Shown: piece after piece, positions 41,927-51,200 of the stretch
Layout of the letters: each line of letters begins with the position of its first letter
Numbering within the stretch: the stretch's first letter is position 1
From: Stentor roeselii
Lineage: Eukaryota > Ciliophora > Heterotrichea > Heterotrichida > Stentoridae
Reading direction: 5' to 3'
Assembly (NCBI GenBank): GCA_006503475.1
Contig: RSEH01000003.1
Location: forward strand, 1-64,000
Length of the DNA stretch: 64,000 nt
Made by a program: the position numbers and the translations under genes
The notes under the pieces: model-generated
Database searches by the model: none
Seen by the model: only the letters and a program-made list of their open reading frames with translations
Told to the model about the DNA's origin: nothing

Positions 41927-43165
41927 ATGTCTCTTTCGCCTTTAAGGAAACTGGATAAGCTTGTTCCTGCTGATTTGAATGTTTTTTTTAGTGATGTGAC
42001 TCTTGTAAGAGAAATTCCAGAAATTTGTTGGTTTTCTCATATCTGCCTTTCAATCACAGAGTTGCTTGTTATTTGCAATTACACTCAAACTGCCTTGAAG
42101 TTCATTCTTGATATTTTCTTGTACTTTAAAAAGGATGTGAATAGTTTTCACTTATTGTTAAAGCAAGTTAGTCAAACTTGCATTGAAAAAAACAGCAAAG
42201 GATTAAAAAAATTACTTTATGGAGAAGAGTTATTTCGCATGATTGAAACACTGGATAATGGTTTCAGTAAGAAAAATGTGAAATCTTTAAAAAATTTAGA
42301 CAAATTCTTCAGATTTGCAGGGATTCGAGCTGTTGAAATAAGAATTAATTGTTCTGAACTCTTCTGGGGCTGGAAAGAAGGAAATTTTTCAGTGTTTTTT
42401 GCGAATGTTAATGGAAAGACGTTGTTTTTGCATAAAAACAAAAGACTTTCTCTTAATATTCAAGAGATTAAACATGACCCTTTCCCTGATGACGAGTTAA
42501 AACCTATGAAACATGAAGAAGCCTTAGAATCATTCACTGAAAATGAAACTCTTGAAACAGAAGAGCCAAACGACGAGTCTTTTTTCATTGAAAAGTCTTT
42601 AAAAACTCCAAAGGCCAACGCAAACCAATTCCTTTGCCCCAGTTCCTTTCCCGCTACTCCATGCGGTTCAATTCTCTGCCAGAACTGTTCAAAGCGCTTA
42701 AAGCGTTCAACTCATTTCATAATAAACCCAAAATGCTGCAACTACCACATCTTCAACACCTCTCCTCCAACACCTTCATTCCCTTCCATTCCCGAAGATC
42801 CTCAAACAACTCCCCCAGACCCTTCTCTCTGTTTATTCTGTTCAAAGCCAGGTTCTAAAAAAGAGCAGATGCTTTGCATCTGCTGCATTCTAAACAAATT
42901 CATCTACAAATGCAACTTAAAGCCCTTCTCCTCCTGCAACATCAAAGACCCTACAAACTGGATCGACATTGACTGTGGGCCAATTCAAGTTTCATCTAAA
43001 TGTGGCTTTTGCGACACTCCAAGAAATTCTCTTTTCATGTCTTCCGTTTGCTTCAAATGTCAAGACCAGGTCTGTCTTCCTTGTTTACGAAAAAATCCTT
43101 TCATTTCAGAAGGTCTTTGCTCATCTTGCAACGTGAAGCGACAGATGAATTTCAATGAAATATAG
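41927..43165 (+). CDS. uncharacterised protein with C-terminal paired-Cys zinc-binding modules
   Basis: 412 residues from ATG 41927. The N-terminal about 190 residues are helical with no recognised domain. From about 245 on there are paired Cys: CQNCSKRLKRS, CCNYHIF, CLFCSKPGSK, CICCILNKFIYKC, CGFCDTPRNS, CFKCQDQVCLPC, CSSCNVKRQ. The spacing recalls RING/B-box-type zinc binding but lacks a clear C3HC4 core. Possibly a distant relative of the RING gene at 37116-38147. The gene is in a tight same-strand run (14 nt from the upstream stop, 76 nt to the next start). Confidence 0.7.
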   Translation: MSLSPLRKLDKLVPADLNVFFSDVTLVREIPEICWFSHICLSITELLVICNYTQTALKFILDIFLYFKKDVNSFHLLLKQVSQTCIEKNSKGLKKLLYGEELFRMIETLDNGFSKKNVKSLKNLDKFFRFAGIRAVEIRINCSELFWGWKEGNFSVFFANVNGKTLFLHKNKRLSLNIQEIKHDPFPDDELKPMKHEEALESFTENETLETEEPNDESFFIEKSLKTPKANANQFLCPSSFPATPCGSILCQNCSKRLKRSTHFIINPKCCNYHIFNTSPPTPSFPSIPEDPQTTPPDPSLCLFCSKPGSKKEQMLCICCILNKFIYKCNLKPFSSCNIKDPTNWIDIDCGPIQVSSKCGFCDTPRNSLFMSSVCFKCQDQVCLPCLRKNPFISEGLCSSCNVKRQMNFNEI

Positions 43166-43241
43166 AAAATTCACAAGAACTTCTTGAAATTCTTAGTAAT
43201 TATAATAGACGAAGCCGGAATAGTGGATATTCTCTTTGTAA

Positions 43242-43562
43242 ATGGAAGAACAACTTGCCAAGTTACTAGAACTTGCACGTGGACAGGGCATCTCTGAAAA
43301 TGACTTGTTGGAACTTTTTGGAAGGAAAAGTTTGCAGAAGAACAGGGCTGACTATTTGATTGCGAGATCTGCTGGGCTTACTATTGCCCAGGCTGAATTT
43401 GCATGTGTTTTAAAAAATGAGATTGTCGATAAAGGGCTTGAGTCACTTTCTGACTTGATTGGTACCTCGAAATTTTCCCTCAGCTCGATGGGTAAAAAAA
43501 GAAATAGGAAAATTTGTAAAGATGAACCAAAACTCACAAAAAAGAGAAAAAACTGCAAATAA
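43242..43562 (+). CDS. small basic protein
   Basis: 106 residues, MEEQLAKLLELARGQGISEN..., with a Lys/Arg-rich C-terminus (KKRNRKICKDEPKLTKKRKN) that could serve as a nuclear localisation signal. The N-terminal part looks helical. No family recognised. Last gene of the plus-strand run that begins at 40705. Confidence 0.6.
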   Translation: MEEQLAKLLELARGQGISENDLLELFGRKSLQKNRADYLIARSAGLTIAQAEFACVLKNEIVDKGLESLSDLIGTSKFSLSSMGKKRNRKICKDEPKLTKKRKNCK

Positions 43563-43777
43563 AGGAAATTCTTCGGGTTTAGAGGTTTTGTAAGTTAATC
43601 TCGATTTTATGACTTTTGGTTTGGATTTTGGACTTGTTTGGATTAGGTGGAAGATGGAAGTTTGGGATTATTTTGATTTGGGGGGATGGTGAATTGAAGA
43701 GGCTTGTATTTGAATCCCTGCCATCTTCTTCTAAAATCAGTTAGAATTCCTGATCTACCTACTCTTCAAGTAATCTA

Positions 43778-44752
43778 TTATTCCAGGTTAATATTTTTAA
43801 GGTTTTTCCTCTCACTATCCCATTTGCATTTCCTAGTTTGTCCATTAGGTAAAGTAAGTAATCCTTCACCATCCTGCTTGCCCTTGACCCAAGTTCCCTT
43901 CAGTACTTTTCCATCTGGCCATTTAAAAGTTCCTTGTCCATGTTTCAAGTCATCAACATACATTCCAATATAACATCTTCCATCACCCCATCGAAAAACC
44001 CCTTCTCCATGCATCTTATTATTTTTCCACATTCCAGTATAAACCCTTGAATTCGGCCACTGATAAGTTCCTTTGCCTTCCAAGTTATTTTCAAAAAACT
44101 CTCCTTTATAAGAGCTTCCATCAGACCAGTAAAATTCTCCATATCCATGTTTGAAGCCTTTTTCATATCTTCCTTTATACCAAGAGCCATCAGGCCACTT
44201 TTCAATGCCTTGTCCATGTTGTTTATCAAAAAGCCACTCGCCTTCATAAACACTTCCATCAGCTCGAATGAACTTTCCCATGCCTTCAGCCTTATCATCT
44301 TTCCACTCGCCTTCATAGACGTCTCCATCACCATGAATAAGCCTTCCTCGTCCATTAGCTTTATCTTTTTTCCAGTACCCTTCATACCGTGAGCCGTCAT
44401 TCCAAATATGAATGCCTTTGCCTTCTCTACAGTCTTGCTTCGGGTTCCACTCGCCGATGTAAATTGATTTGTTTGGGTATTTGAAAGGAGGTCTTTTTTC
44501 CATTCCAGTTTCTCCTGAATTGTATAAAAACTTGCCGAGTTTCATGTTTGCGACTTGGTTTAAAGGGGAGTTTAACATGTCGAGTTTTAACTTTTTTCTT
44601 GTTATGTAGCCTCGCCACACTGCTTGGATTTTTATCAGAGATGGAAGGGCTCGACGGGCTTTTTTTCTTTTTTTCACGTTTTCGATGTCGAACTCGTTTA
44701 GGCCGTTGCTGTGAGGAATGTCTTTGAGACATGATTCGCATACTGCTCCCAT
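43778..44752 (-). CDS. MORN-repeat protein with an IQ motif
   Basis: 324 residues. MGAVCESCLKDI at the N-terminus offers Gly-2 and Cys residues for possible lipidation. An IQ motif, LIKIQAVWRGYITRKKLK, lies at about 40-57, then about nine MORN repeats of 23 residues from about 95 to 312 (for example YEGEWKDDKAEGMGKFIRADG, YIGMYVDDLKHGQGTFKWPDG). MORN arrays associate with membranes or the cytoskeleton in protists, and the IQ motif suggests calmodulin control; both are inference from family. Divergent from the FHA-like gene, 60 nt apart. Confidence 0.88.
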   Translation of the reverse strand: MGAVCESCLKDIPHSNGLNEFDIENVKKRKKARRALPSLIKIQAVWRGYITRKKLKLDMLNSPLNQVANMKLGKFLYNSGETGMEKRPPFKYPNKSIYIGEWNPKQDCREGKGIHIWNDGSRYEGYWKKDKANGRGRLIHGDGDVYEGEWKDDKAEGMGKFIRADGSVYEGEWLFDKQHGQGIEKWPDGSWYKGRYEKGFKHGYGEFYWSDGSSYKGEFFENNLEGKGTYQWPNSRVYTGMWKNNKMHGEGVFRWGDGRCYIGMYVDDLKHGQGTFKWPDGKVLKGTWVKGKQDGEGLLTLPNGQTRKCKWDSERKNLKNINLE

Positions 44753-44812
44753 TATTAGGATTATTGATAGATATTAAAGATTAGAATTGTTACTTGTTAA
44801 ATTAATATTAAT

Positions 44813-45610
44813 ATGGCGGGGATTCAAAAGGACTGCAAGGATCAGGGCAGTGATCTTAAAGAACTCATAAATATTCACAGGTATCTGAAAAGTTTTGAAA
44901 AATTAGGAGTTTCTCGGCAGGACTTGAACTTTCTCACTGTTTATGACCTCAGATATGGACTTAATGTGGAAAAAATTGAAGATTGTGCTGTTTTAATGGA
45001 ATCCTTTTTGAATAACGAGTTTAAACCCGTTTCTCTAAATTTAAAAATCACGAGCAAGAACCAAAAATTTAGAAAAAAGATAAAATGTGAAAAATTTTCA
45101 ATTGGATCTCATAGAAATTGTGATGTTTTTTTACAGGTTTTTAATTTTTCGCATTCAAGTAACTCTTGGCAACGACCTGATGTTTTTTGTGTCATTCAAT
45201 TTGATCAAGGAAGGAATTTTTTTTATGTGACTTCCACTGGACATCAGCAGGTTTTTATCAAGATGCCTGAAAAAGTTGAGCTTAGAGATGGAATGGAATT
45301 TTTGATGGGAATCAATGTTTTTAAAGTGGTCAGGATTTGGAGAGATCATGTTGGAAATCCAATTTTTTGTAACATTGTTAAAGATGGAATAGAAAATATT
45401 ATGGTTGGAGCTACAGGGATTATTTTTGGGGTTGATGTTAAAATAGATGGAATTTCGCTCAGGATTCATGCTGCTATTCAGAAGGATTTTGTTTTGGAAA
45501 ATTATGGACCGGTTTATGAGTTGTTGAAACGTGGAGAGGCTTATCCGCTTTATATTGGTAGTACATTGATTGTAGATGATTATAAGATATTTTTCGAAAG
45601 TAGTGATTAG
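44813..45610 (+). CDS. FHA-like domain protein
   Basis: 265 residues. An N-terminal helical part (LINIHRYLKSFEKLGVSRQD) is SAM-like in feel. Two FHA-like segments follow: EKFSIGSHRNCDVFLQVFNF (about 98-117) with C-terminal strands to VFKVVRIW, and a second unit ending LRIHAAIQKDFVLENYGPVYEL ... GSTLIVDDYKIFF. The I-G-S-H-R-N-C-D pattern and the later strand order fit FHA domains, which bind phosphothreonine, but the canonical I-G-R and S-x-x-H are only partly kept. Moderate confidence in the fold, none in the partner. Confidence 0.6.
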   Translation: MAGIQKDCKDQGSDLKELINIHRYLKSFEKLGVSRQDLNFLTVYDLRYGLNVEKIEDCAVLMESFLNNEFKPVSLNLKITSKNQKFRKKIKCEKFSIGSHRNCDVFLQVFNFSHSSNSWQRPDVFCVIQFDQGRNFFYVTSTGHQQVFIKMPEKVELRDGMEFLMGINVFKVVRIWRDHVGNPIFCNIVKDGIENIMVGATGIIFGVDVKIDGISLRIHAAIQKDFVLENYGPVYELLKRGEAYPLYIGSTLIVDDYKIFFESSD

Positions 45611-46024
45611 AGGATTGATACTTAATGAATTTTGTTTTTGAGTAATTTTAGTTTTGAGTAATGCCAAAAGTTAACCTTTGAAATTTAGATTATTTTTTTC
45701 ATTACTTTTCCTCAGATACCAGAACTGCTCAATAACTATCTTTCCTTGAAAGCCTCAGTTCTCAAACAAACAATTTCATATTTCCAAAACCTCTACCCTC
45801 TTAAAATAACAAAAAAATTGATAATATTTCTATTATTTCTTAAACCTCAGCCAGATCATTAATACAATTTTCACTAAACCAATCTTAGTATCCTATTATA
45901 TTTCTAAATCAAAATCCTTATTAACTATCTAAAAACCCTCCAAAACATTCCTCTTCTTCTCCAATAATCAAATCTTTCCATCACCTAAAAAATCCATTCT
46001 AAAATTCCACCAAAGTTGAATAAA
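45611..46024. other. intergenic region, AT-rich with pyrimidine-rich part
   Basis: About 410 nt between two plus-strand genes. The stretch after 45690 is rich in C and T. I recognise no promoter element. A 20-nt near-match to part of the PLC gene (near 45735) is too short to call a relic. Confidence 0.45.
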
Positions 46025-47017
46025 ATGCTGGTGATTTTTTTGATATCTCTCGTTGCATCGATGAACCCAACAACATGGATCGGTGATTCTTTATCAATAA
46101 TCGGAAACCTGACACTAAAGAACCTAACAATTCCAGGAACCCACGACAGTGGAACTTACTACTCAGGGGACGCTCCGATGCCTGGGGCAGACCCTCTTCT
46201 CTGGGAAATTCTCTTTAAAGTCGCAGAAGAAACCAACCAAAACGTAGCAGTGATCGCGAAATACTGGGAACAATCCCAAGACCGCAACATTTACGATCAA
46301 ATGGTAGGCGGAATGCGTTACTTCGACGTAAGATGCGGTTGGAATTCATCAACAAAGACCTGGGTTTCTTTTCACTTCTTACAAGGCAGTCCTATTCGAG
46401 AGCTGCTTCAAAACATCACAACTTTTCTGGTGACTTACCCGAAAGAAATCGTGATTGTTGAGATGTCTCACTTTGACGGGTACCCAACAAATAATGACAT
46501 CACTCAATTGAAAAACATGGTTTTAGACATTTTAGGACCTTTTCTTTATTTTACTGATTATACCTTTAACTTCACCTTGAATAAAATGATCAGCAGTGGA
46601 AGAAGGGCTTTGGTTGCGATGGACTCTGGGTTTGATAATGTCACGATTTGGTCTACTAGCGCGATTCATAATAGTTATGCGGATACTCCGAATTTAAGTG
46701 AAATGGTCGCTTATAATAATAAAACTGTTCAGGCTTTCATGAGTGGATCTCATCCGAGTCAGTTGTTTAAGATCTCTTGGACTCTTACTCCGAACTCAAC
46801 TACTATTATTGATAGTGTCTTTCCTTGGAAGCCTCAGAGTTTGTATCAACTTGCTGGAGTTGCTAATAAAGGTCTTCCTTCATTTTGGACATCAATCAGC
46901 AAGAATAACTGGAGAATGGGGAATATTTTGATTATTGATCTTTTTGATTTCAGTCAGATCATGAATGTCACTTGGGCCATGAATGGACTGGGGTATAAGT
47001 CAGTTGACCTTCATTAG
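46025..47017 (+). CDS. PI-PLC X-domain protein, secreted
   Basis: 330 residues from ATG 46025; three upstream codons open with TTG and are ignored. The signal peptide is MLVIFLISLVASMNPTTW. The X-domain core follows: LTIPGTHDSGTYYSG holds the first catalytic His, GMRYFDVRCGW the acidic cluster, VSFHFLQGSPIRELL the second His, and PKEIVIVEMSHFDG the beta-strand pattern. These proteins act on phosphoinositides or GPI anchors. Lack of Y, C2 and PH domains plus the signal peptide place it with the PI-PLCXD/bacterial-like group, probably acting outside the cell or in the secretory path. Several N-x-S/T sites support a lumenal route. Confidence 0.87.
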   Translation: MLVIFLISLVASMNPTTWIGDSLSIIGNLTLKNLTIPGTHDSGTYYSGDAPMPGADPLLWEILFKVAEETNQNVAVIAKYWEQSQDRNIYDQMVGGMRYFDVRCGWNSSTKTWVSFHFLQGSPIRELLQNITTFLVTYPKEIVIVEMSHFDGYPTNNDITQLKNMVLDILGPFLYFTDYTFNFTLNKMISSGRRALVAMDSGFDNVTIWSTSAIHNSYADTPNLSEMVAYNNKTVQAFMSGSHPSQLFKISWTLTPNSTTIIDSVFPWKPQSLYQLAGVANKGLPSFWTSISKNNWRMGNILIIDLFDFSQIMNVTWAMNGLGYKSVDLH

Positions 47018-47138
47018 AAAATAATTAGAGTCTTCTTTTAAAAGACCTTCTTTATTAAAATCATCCAATCCTAGCACCTTCAAATTCTCTACCAATCAAA
47101 CATATCCATAATATAATTAAATCTCACAAATCCACTAC

Positions 47139-48200
47139 ATGAAAAAACTTCCAGAGCACATCTCAATGTACAAGAAAAAAATCCCGAAGCCGCTAATCCC
47201 CTTCGCTTCAGAACAAGGAAAAAATCTCTTCAAACAAGCTTTAAACGAAGGCAACATGCAGAATTTTTTTGACCTAAGCGAGCAATTCGTGACCCAAGCA
47301 CGTCCAGAGGACTGTGCAGTGAGTTCTTTAGTAATGGTTTTAAACTCCTTAGGAATCGACCCGGGTAAGAAGTGGAAAGGTCCTTGGCGTTGGTATTCAG
47401 AAGACCTTCTTTCTTGCGTAGATCAAGAAAAGTCAGGTTTTTCCCTTCACGAGTTTTTAAGACTAGCGCGTTGCAACAAAGCTCACGCGATGGGTTTTTA
47501 CGCGAAGTCTCCTTTATCAGCGCCTTCAGAAGACTACACCTGTGGAGAGCATTCAGGAAAATTGCAATACAGGTCAGTTTCGATGGAGACTTTCCGAACT
47601 GCTGTCCTCGCGACTTGCAGACAGGCGAAGTTTTACATGGCTGCGAATTACAGTCGCAAGGCTCTGGGGCAAAGTGGCGACGGGCATTACAGTCCGATTG
47701 CTGGGTACAACGAAGCGAGTGACATGTGCTTGATACTCGACGTTGCCAGGTTCAAGTACCCGGCCTATTGGCTGCCCTTGTCTCTTGCTTATGAGGCGCT
47801 AGTGCGACCGGACCCGGAAACTCAGAAGCCTCGAGGCTTTGTTTGTGTTTCTCGCTCAAGGTCGTATTTTTCTCCGCTGTGCTCACGACAAGCGGACTTC
47901 GTCTCGCTTCAGAAGCTGAAAAATAGAGGAAATTCATTGAGACTTGAAAGTTATTCTCATGACTTGAGTGCTTTAATATTTCGATTTTATTATAACCTTT
48001 ATGAAGACTTGACTGAAGCGGAGATCTCATCACTTTGTGCATCTCTTTCGTTACATAGTGTACCTTTGCATCCGAAATTTGAAAGCCTCTGCTCAGACTT
48101 AAACCCGAATGTCAAAGATTCTCATTTTCTTCTGTTGTCTGTCCTGTCGTCAAGACCCGCAAGTCTTCTTAAAGTCTACTCTCAGGACTTCGGACTTTAA
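47139..48200 (+). CDS. phytochelatin synthase (glutathione gamma-glutamylcysteinyltransferase)
   Basis: 353 residues. The papain-like catalytic core is well kept: Cys59 in RPEDCAVSSLVMVLNSLG, His183 in GDGHYSPIAGYNEA and Asp201 in LILDVARFKYPAYW. The His-Asp spacing of 18 equals that of plant PCS (His162-Asp180). The FDLSEQFVTQARPEDC and KWKGPWRWYSEDLLSC stretches are also typical. The enzyme polymerises glutathione into metal-binding phytochelatins in the cytosol when Cd or Zn is present. The C-terminal third is shorter and Cys-poor compared with plant enzymes. Its stop is only 13 nt before the start of the giant coiled-coil gene. Confidence 0.93.
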   Translation: MKKLPEHISMYKKKIPKPLIPFASEQGKNLFKQALNEGNMQNFFDLSEQFVTQARPEDCAVSSLVMVLNSLGIDPGKKWKGPWRWYSEDLLSCVDQEKSGFSLHEFLRLARCNKAHAMGFYAKSPLSAPSEDYTCGEHSGKLQYRSVSMETFRTAVLATCRQAKFYMAANYSRKALGQSGDGHYSPIAGYNEASDMCLILDVARFKYPAYWLPLSLAYEALVRPDPETQKPRGFVCVSRSRSYFSPLCSRQADFVSLQKLKNRGNSLRLESYSHDLSALIFRFYYNLYEDLTEAEISSLCASLSLHSVPLHPKFESLCSDLNPNVKDSHFLLLSVLSSRPASLLKVYSQDFGL

Positions 48201-48213
48201 CCTTTAATAAAAG

Positions 48214-51200
48214 ATGGATCGAGCTATACCAAAACGAGCACCTTCAAGAGAAGGCCGAAGCGATTCGAACCGCTTCTTGACTTACTCCCGGCTCCACCCG
48301 CGGCCGCTATCGAACCAGCGAGGTTCAGAGGAAAATGCGAAGGCGAGTGAAATAGATGCGAGACTTGCGACTGTTTACGATAAAATGAAGAGTAAGATTT
48401 ACTTAGAACTCGCTGCTTATTCTGAAGATGTAAACCCTGCTATCACGAAAAACTCTCAATGGCGAGATACGGTCAAAGAAATCACTCTTGATAGTCAGAG
48501 ATATTCGCAGAAACCTGGAGGATTCACTCAAGTCACTGAATTACTTTCTAGGTTTCAGCTGGAAATATTTGAAATATTGAAAAATGCGAAAAAAAGTGAT
48601 GAGGTTAGTCTTAAGGCGAGACTTTGGGAAGTTTTCAATAAACTCAGTAATAGCCTTTGGAGCGGGTTTTTTAAAAATCGACCTGAGGACTTGATCATGG
48701 AAAATAAACAATTGAGGAGTACTTTGGATCAGATGGAGGAAGAGGTTTTTAAACTTAAGGCTTTTCAGAGAGATATCACCTTGTCGCCTACAGGTCATTC
48801 AGGACCATCACTGCAATCAAGTGATATCCTTTCCTTAAAATCCGATCTCCAAAAGTCCAAAGATCTAATAAAAGACCTCCAACTAGAGCTAAACCAAAAG
48901 TCCGCATTAATCCAAAGCCAAGATCAACAACTAAGTGTTTTCCGTCACGAGTTAAGATCAAAAGAACTAGAAAGCGACCGTCGTTTAACCACAGACGACC
49001 TTCGTGAGAAACTCGAGCGAGTGACAAAAGAACGAGACAGTCTCAAAGAGTGGAAATCTCGTTTTTCTCAATACCCGTCCACCTACGAAAAAGCTATTCA
49101 AAGGATCAAAGAAGAACACACTGCGGAAAAAGAAAAACTTCAAGAAAACATCACCCAATTGAAAAGTCTCATTTCAGGTCCACTTCTTTCCAACTCTCCA
49201 GCAAAGACCTCTCCAGGTTTCTTCCGAAATGAAGAAGGACATCGACCGATCAGTGACTTTGAACTGAAAATAAAAGAAGCTCATCAAGCTTTGAAACGAG
49301 AATATGCAGAACTGAAGGAAAATCATGCACTTGTCATGCAGGACTATGAAAGTGTTTGTGCGAAGTTTAAAGTTCAAGCAGATCAGTTCGATAGACTTAA
49401 AGAAGAACATTCGAAATCTTTAGACCTGCAGAAAAAAAATGATCGCCTTGCCCTTAAGTTTAAAGATTTGCAAGAAGAACTTGAGGAAACCAGGCAGGAA
49501 AACTTCAGCTTGCAACAGGAAAATCTGGAAAAACAAAAACAGGTTGAAGGACTTGCTGATCATATCAATAAACTGCAAAATCAACTTAAAGAAGCCACTT
49601 CTTCTGTCAGGTCGTCTTTGGAAAGTCAGGATAAAGCCTTGAAAAAACAGCTTATTGAAAAAGATCATCAAATTTTTGTACTTCAGCAGGAAAATGCGTC
49701 GTTAAAGGAACAACTTGATGTTAATGAAAATGAAACTAATGAACTTATCACTGCGAAAAATAGTGAAATCAGGAATATCAGGGAAAAAAATGAAGAAAAA
49801 AATAAAGAAATCATTGTTGTTATTAAGAAACTTAAAAGTGCTGAAGAAAAAATTAAAGATCTTCAGGAAAAACTGAAAAATGATGATGAAAATGGAAAGA
49901 ATAATGAAAATCTTTTAGAAATATTAGAAGAAAGTCATAAAAAAAATCAGGAACTTGAAAGGGAAGTTGAAAATTATAAGGAAAGTCTTGCTAGGACTCT
50001 TGAAAAAATGAGGAAATTTGAAAATGAATGTGAAAACTTGAAACAGTGTCTTGAGTCGATTGAAAGTGAAAAGGCTCAATACGAAGAACTTGAAAACGCT
50101 TTTCGGAGCTTGAGAGAAGAAAACTCTTTTATGAAAAAATCAATAAAAGAACACAAATCTTCTGCAGATGACTCTCAGATTAGACTAAAAAAGACTGAAG
50201 CTGAAAAAAATCTTCTTGCTAATAAACTAGCTGAAAACGAAGAAAAATTCGAAGACCTTCTGAACCGAAATCGTTTACAACAAGAAAAAATCGAAATTTT
50301 TGAAGAAAAAGCTCAAAACTTAGAAAACGACAACTTTTTACTCACTGAAAAACTCCAAAAGACTGAAAAGACAATAAAAAGTCTCTCAGCCCAAAAAGAA
50401 GAAGCCCAAGATGAAGCCCTTAAGTTAGACCAAATAATGAAAACAATTCAAAAAAACTCTCAAGAGGCAATCATGAAATCTCAAAAGCAGATAAAATCAC
50501 TGGAAGCTGAAAAAGAAGAACTTTTGATAAAAATCCAAGAAATCAGTCAATCCGCGAAAGAAAGTCAAAAAATATCTCAAATTCTTGAAAATAACGAGAA
50601 ACTCTCAATTGACCTTCAGTCCGCAAATAAAAACTTAAAAGATCTTAACGAAGAAAATGAAAATCTCGCTGAACAAATTTTTTCCTTACAAGAATCTCTG
50701 AATGAAACTGAAAAAAAATTGAAAAACAGTGAAAAACTCTTGAAAAACACAGAAAAACGTCATGAAGAAGATTTTAAGAAACAAACCCGTGAACACCATC
50801 AAAATTTATTAGAAAGTACCTCAAAACTTGAAGAGACTTATAAGGAAAAATTGGAAAATCTTAGAAAAGAGAATGAAGAACTTTCACTCAAACTTAAAAC
50901 GAGTTTAGACCTGATGAAGCAGCAAAAGATTGACTCAGAAGAAGAGCTGCAGTCACTTGCAGAAGAAATTCAAGACTTAAAAGCTGAAAACTCTTCTCTT
51001 TCTTCTTTAATTTCAGAGAAAAATGACCTAATCGAAGCTTCAAAAGCTGAAAACTCTTCTCTTTCTTCTTTGATTTCAGAGAAAAATCACCTAATCGAAG
51101 CTTCAAAAGCTGAAAACTCTTCTCTTTCTTCTTTGATTTCAGAGAAAAATCAACTAATCGAAGCTTCAAAAGCTGAAAACTCTTCACTTTCACAAGCACT

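Noticed and set aside
44147-44392. Open frames antisense to the MORN and other genes
   Set aside because: They are shadows of the real frames with no independent support.
45730-45760. Possible relic of a tandem PI-PLC copy upstream of 46025
   Set aside because: The match to the PLC gene is about 20 nt only and no protein-level similarity extends around it.
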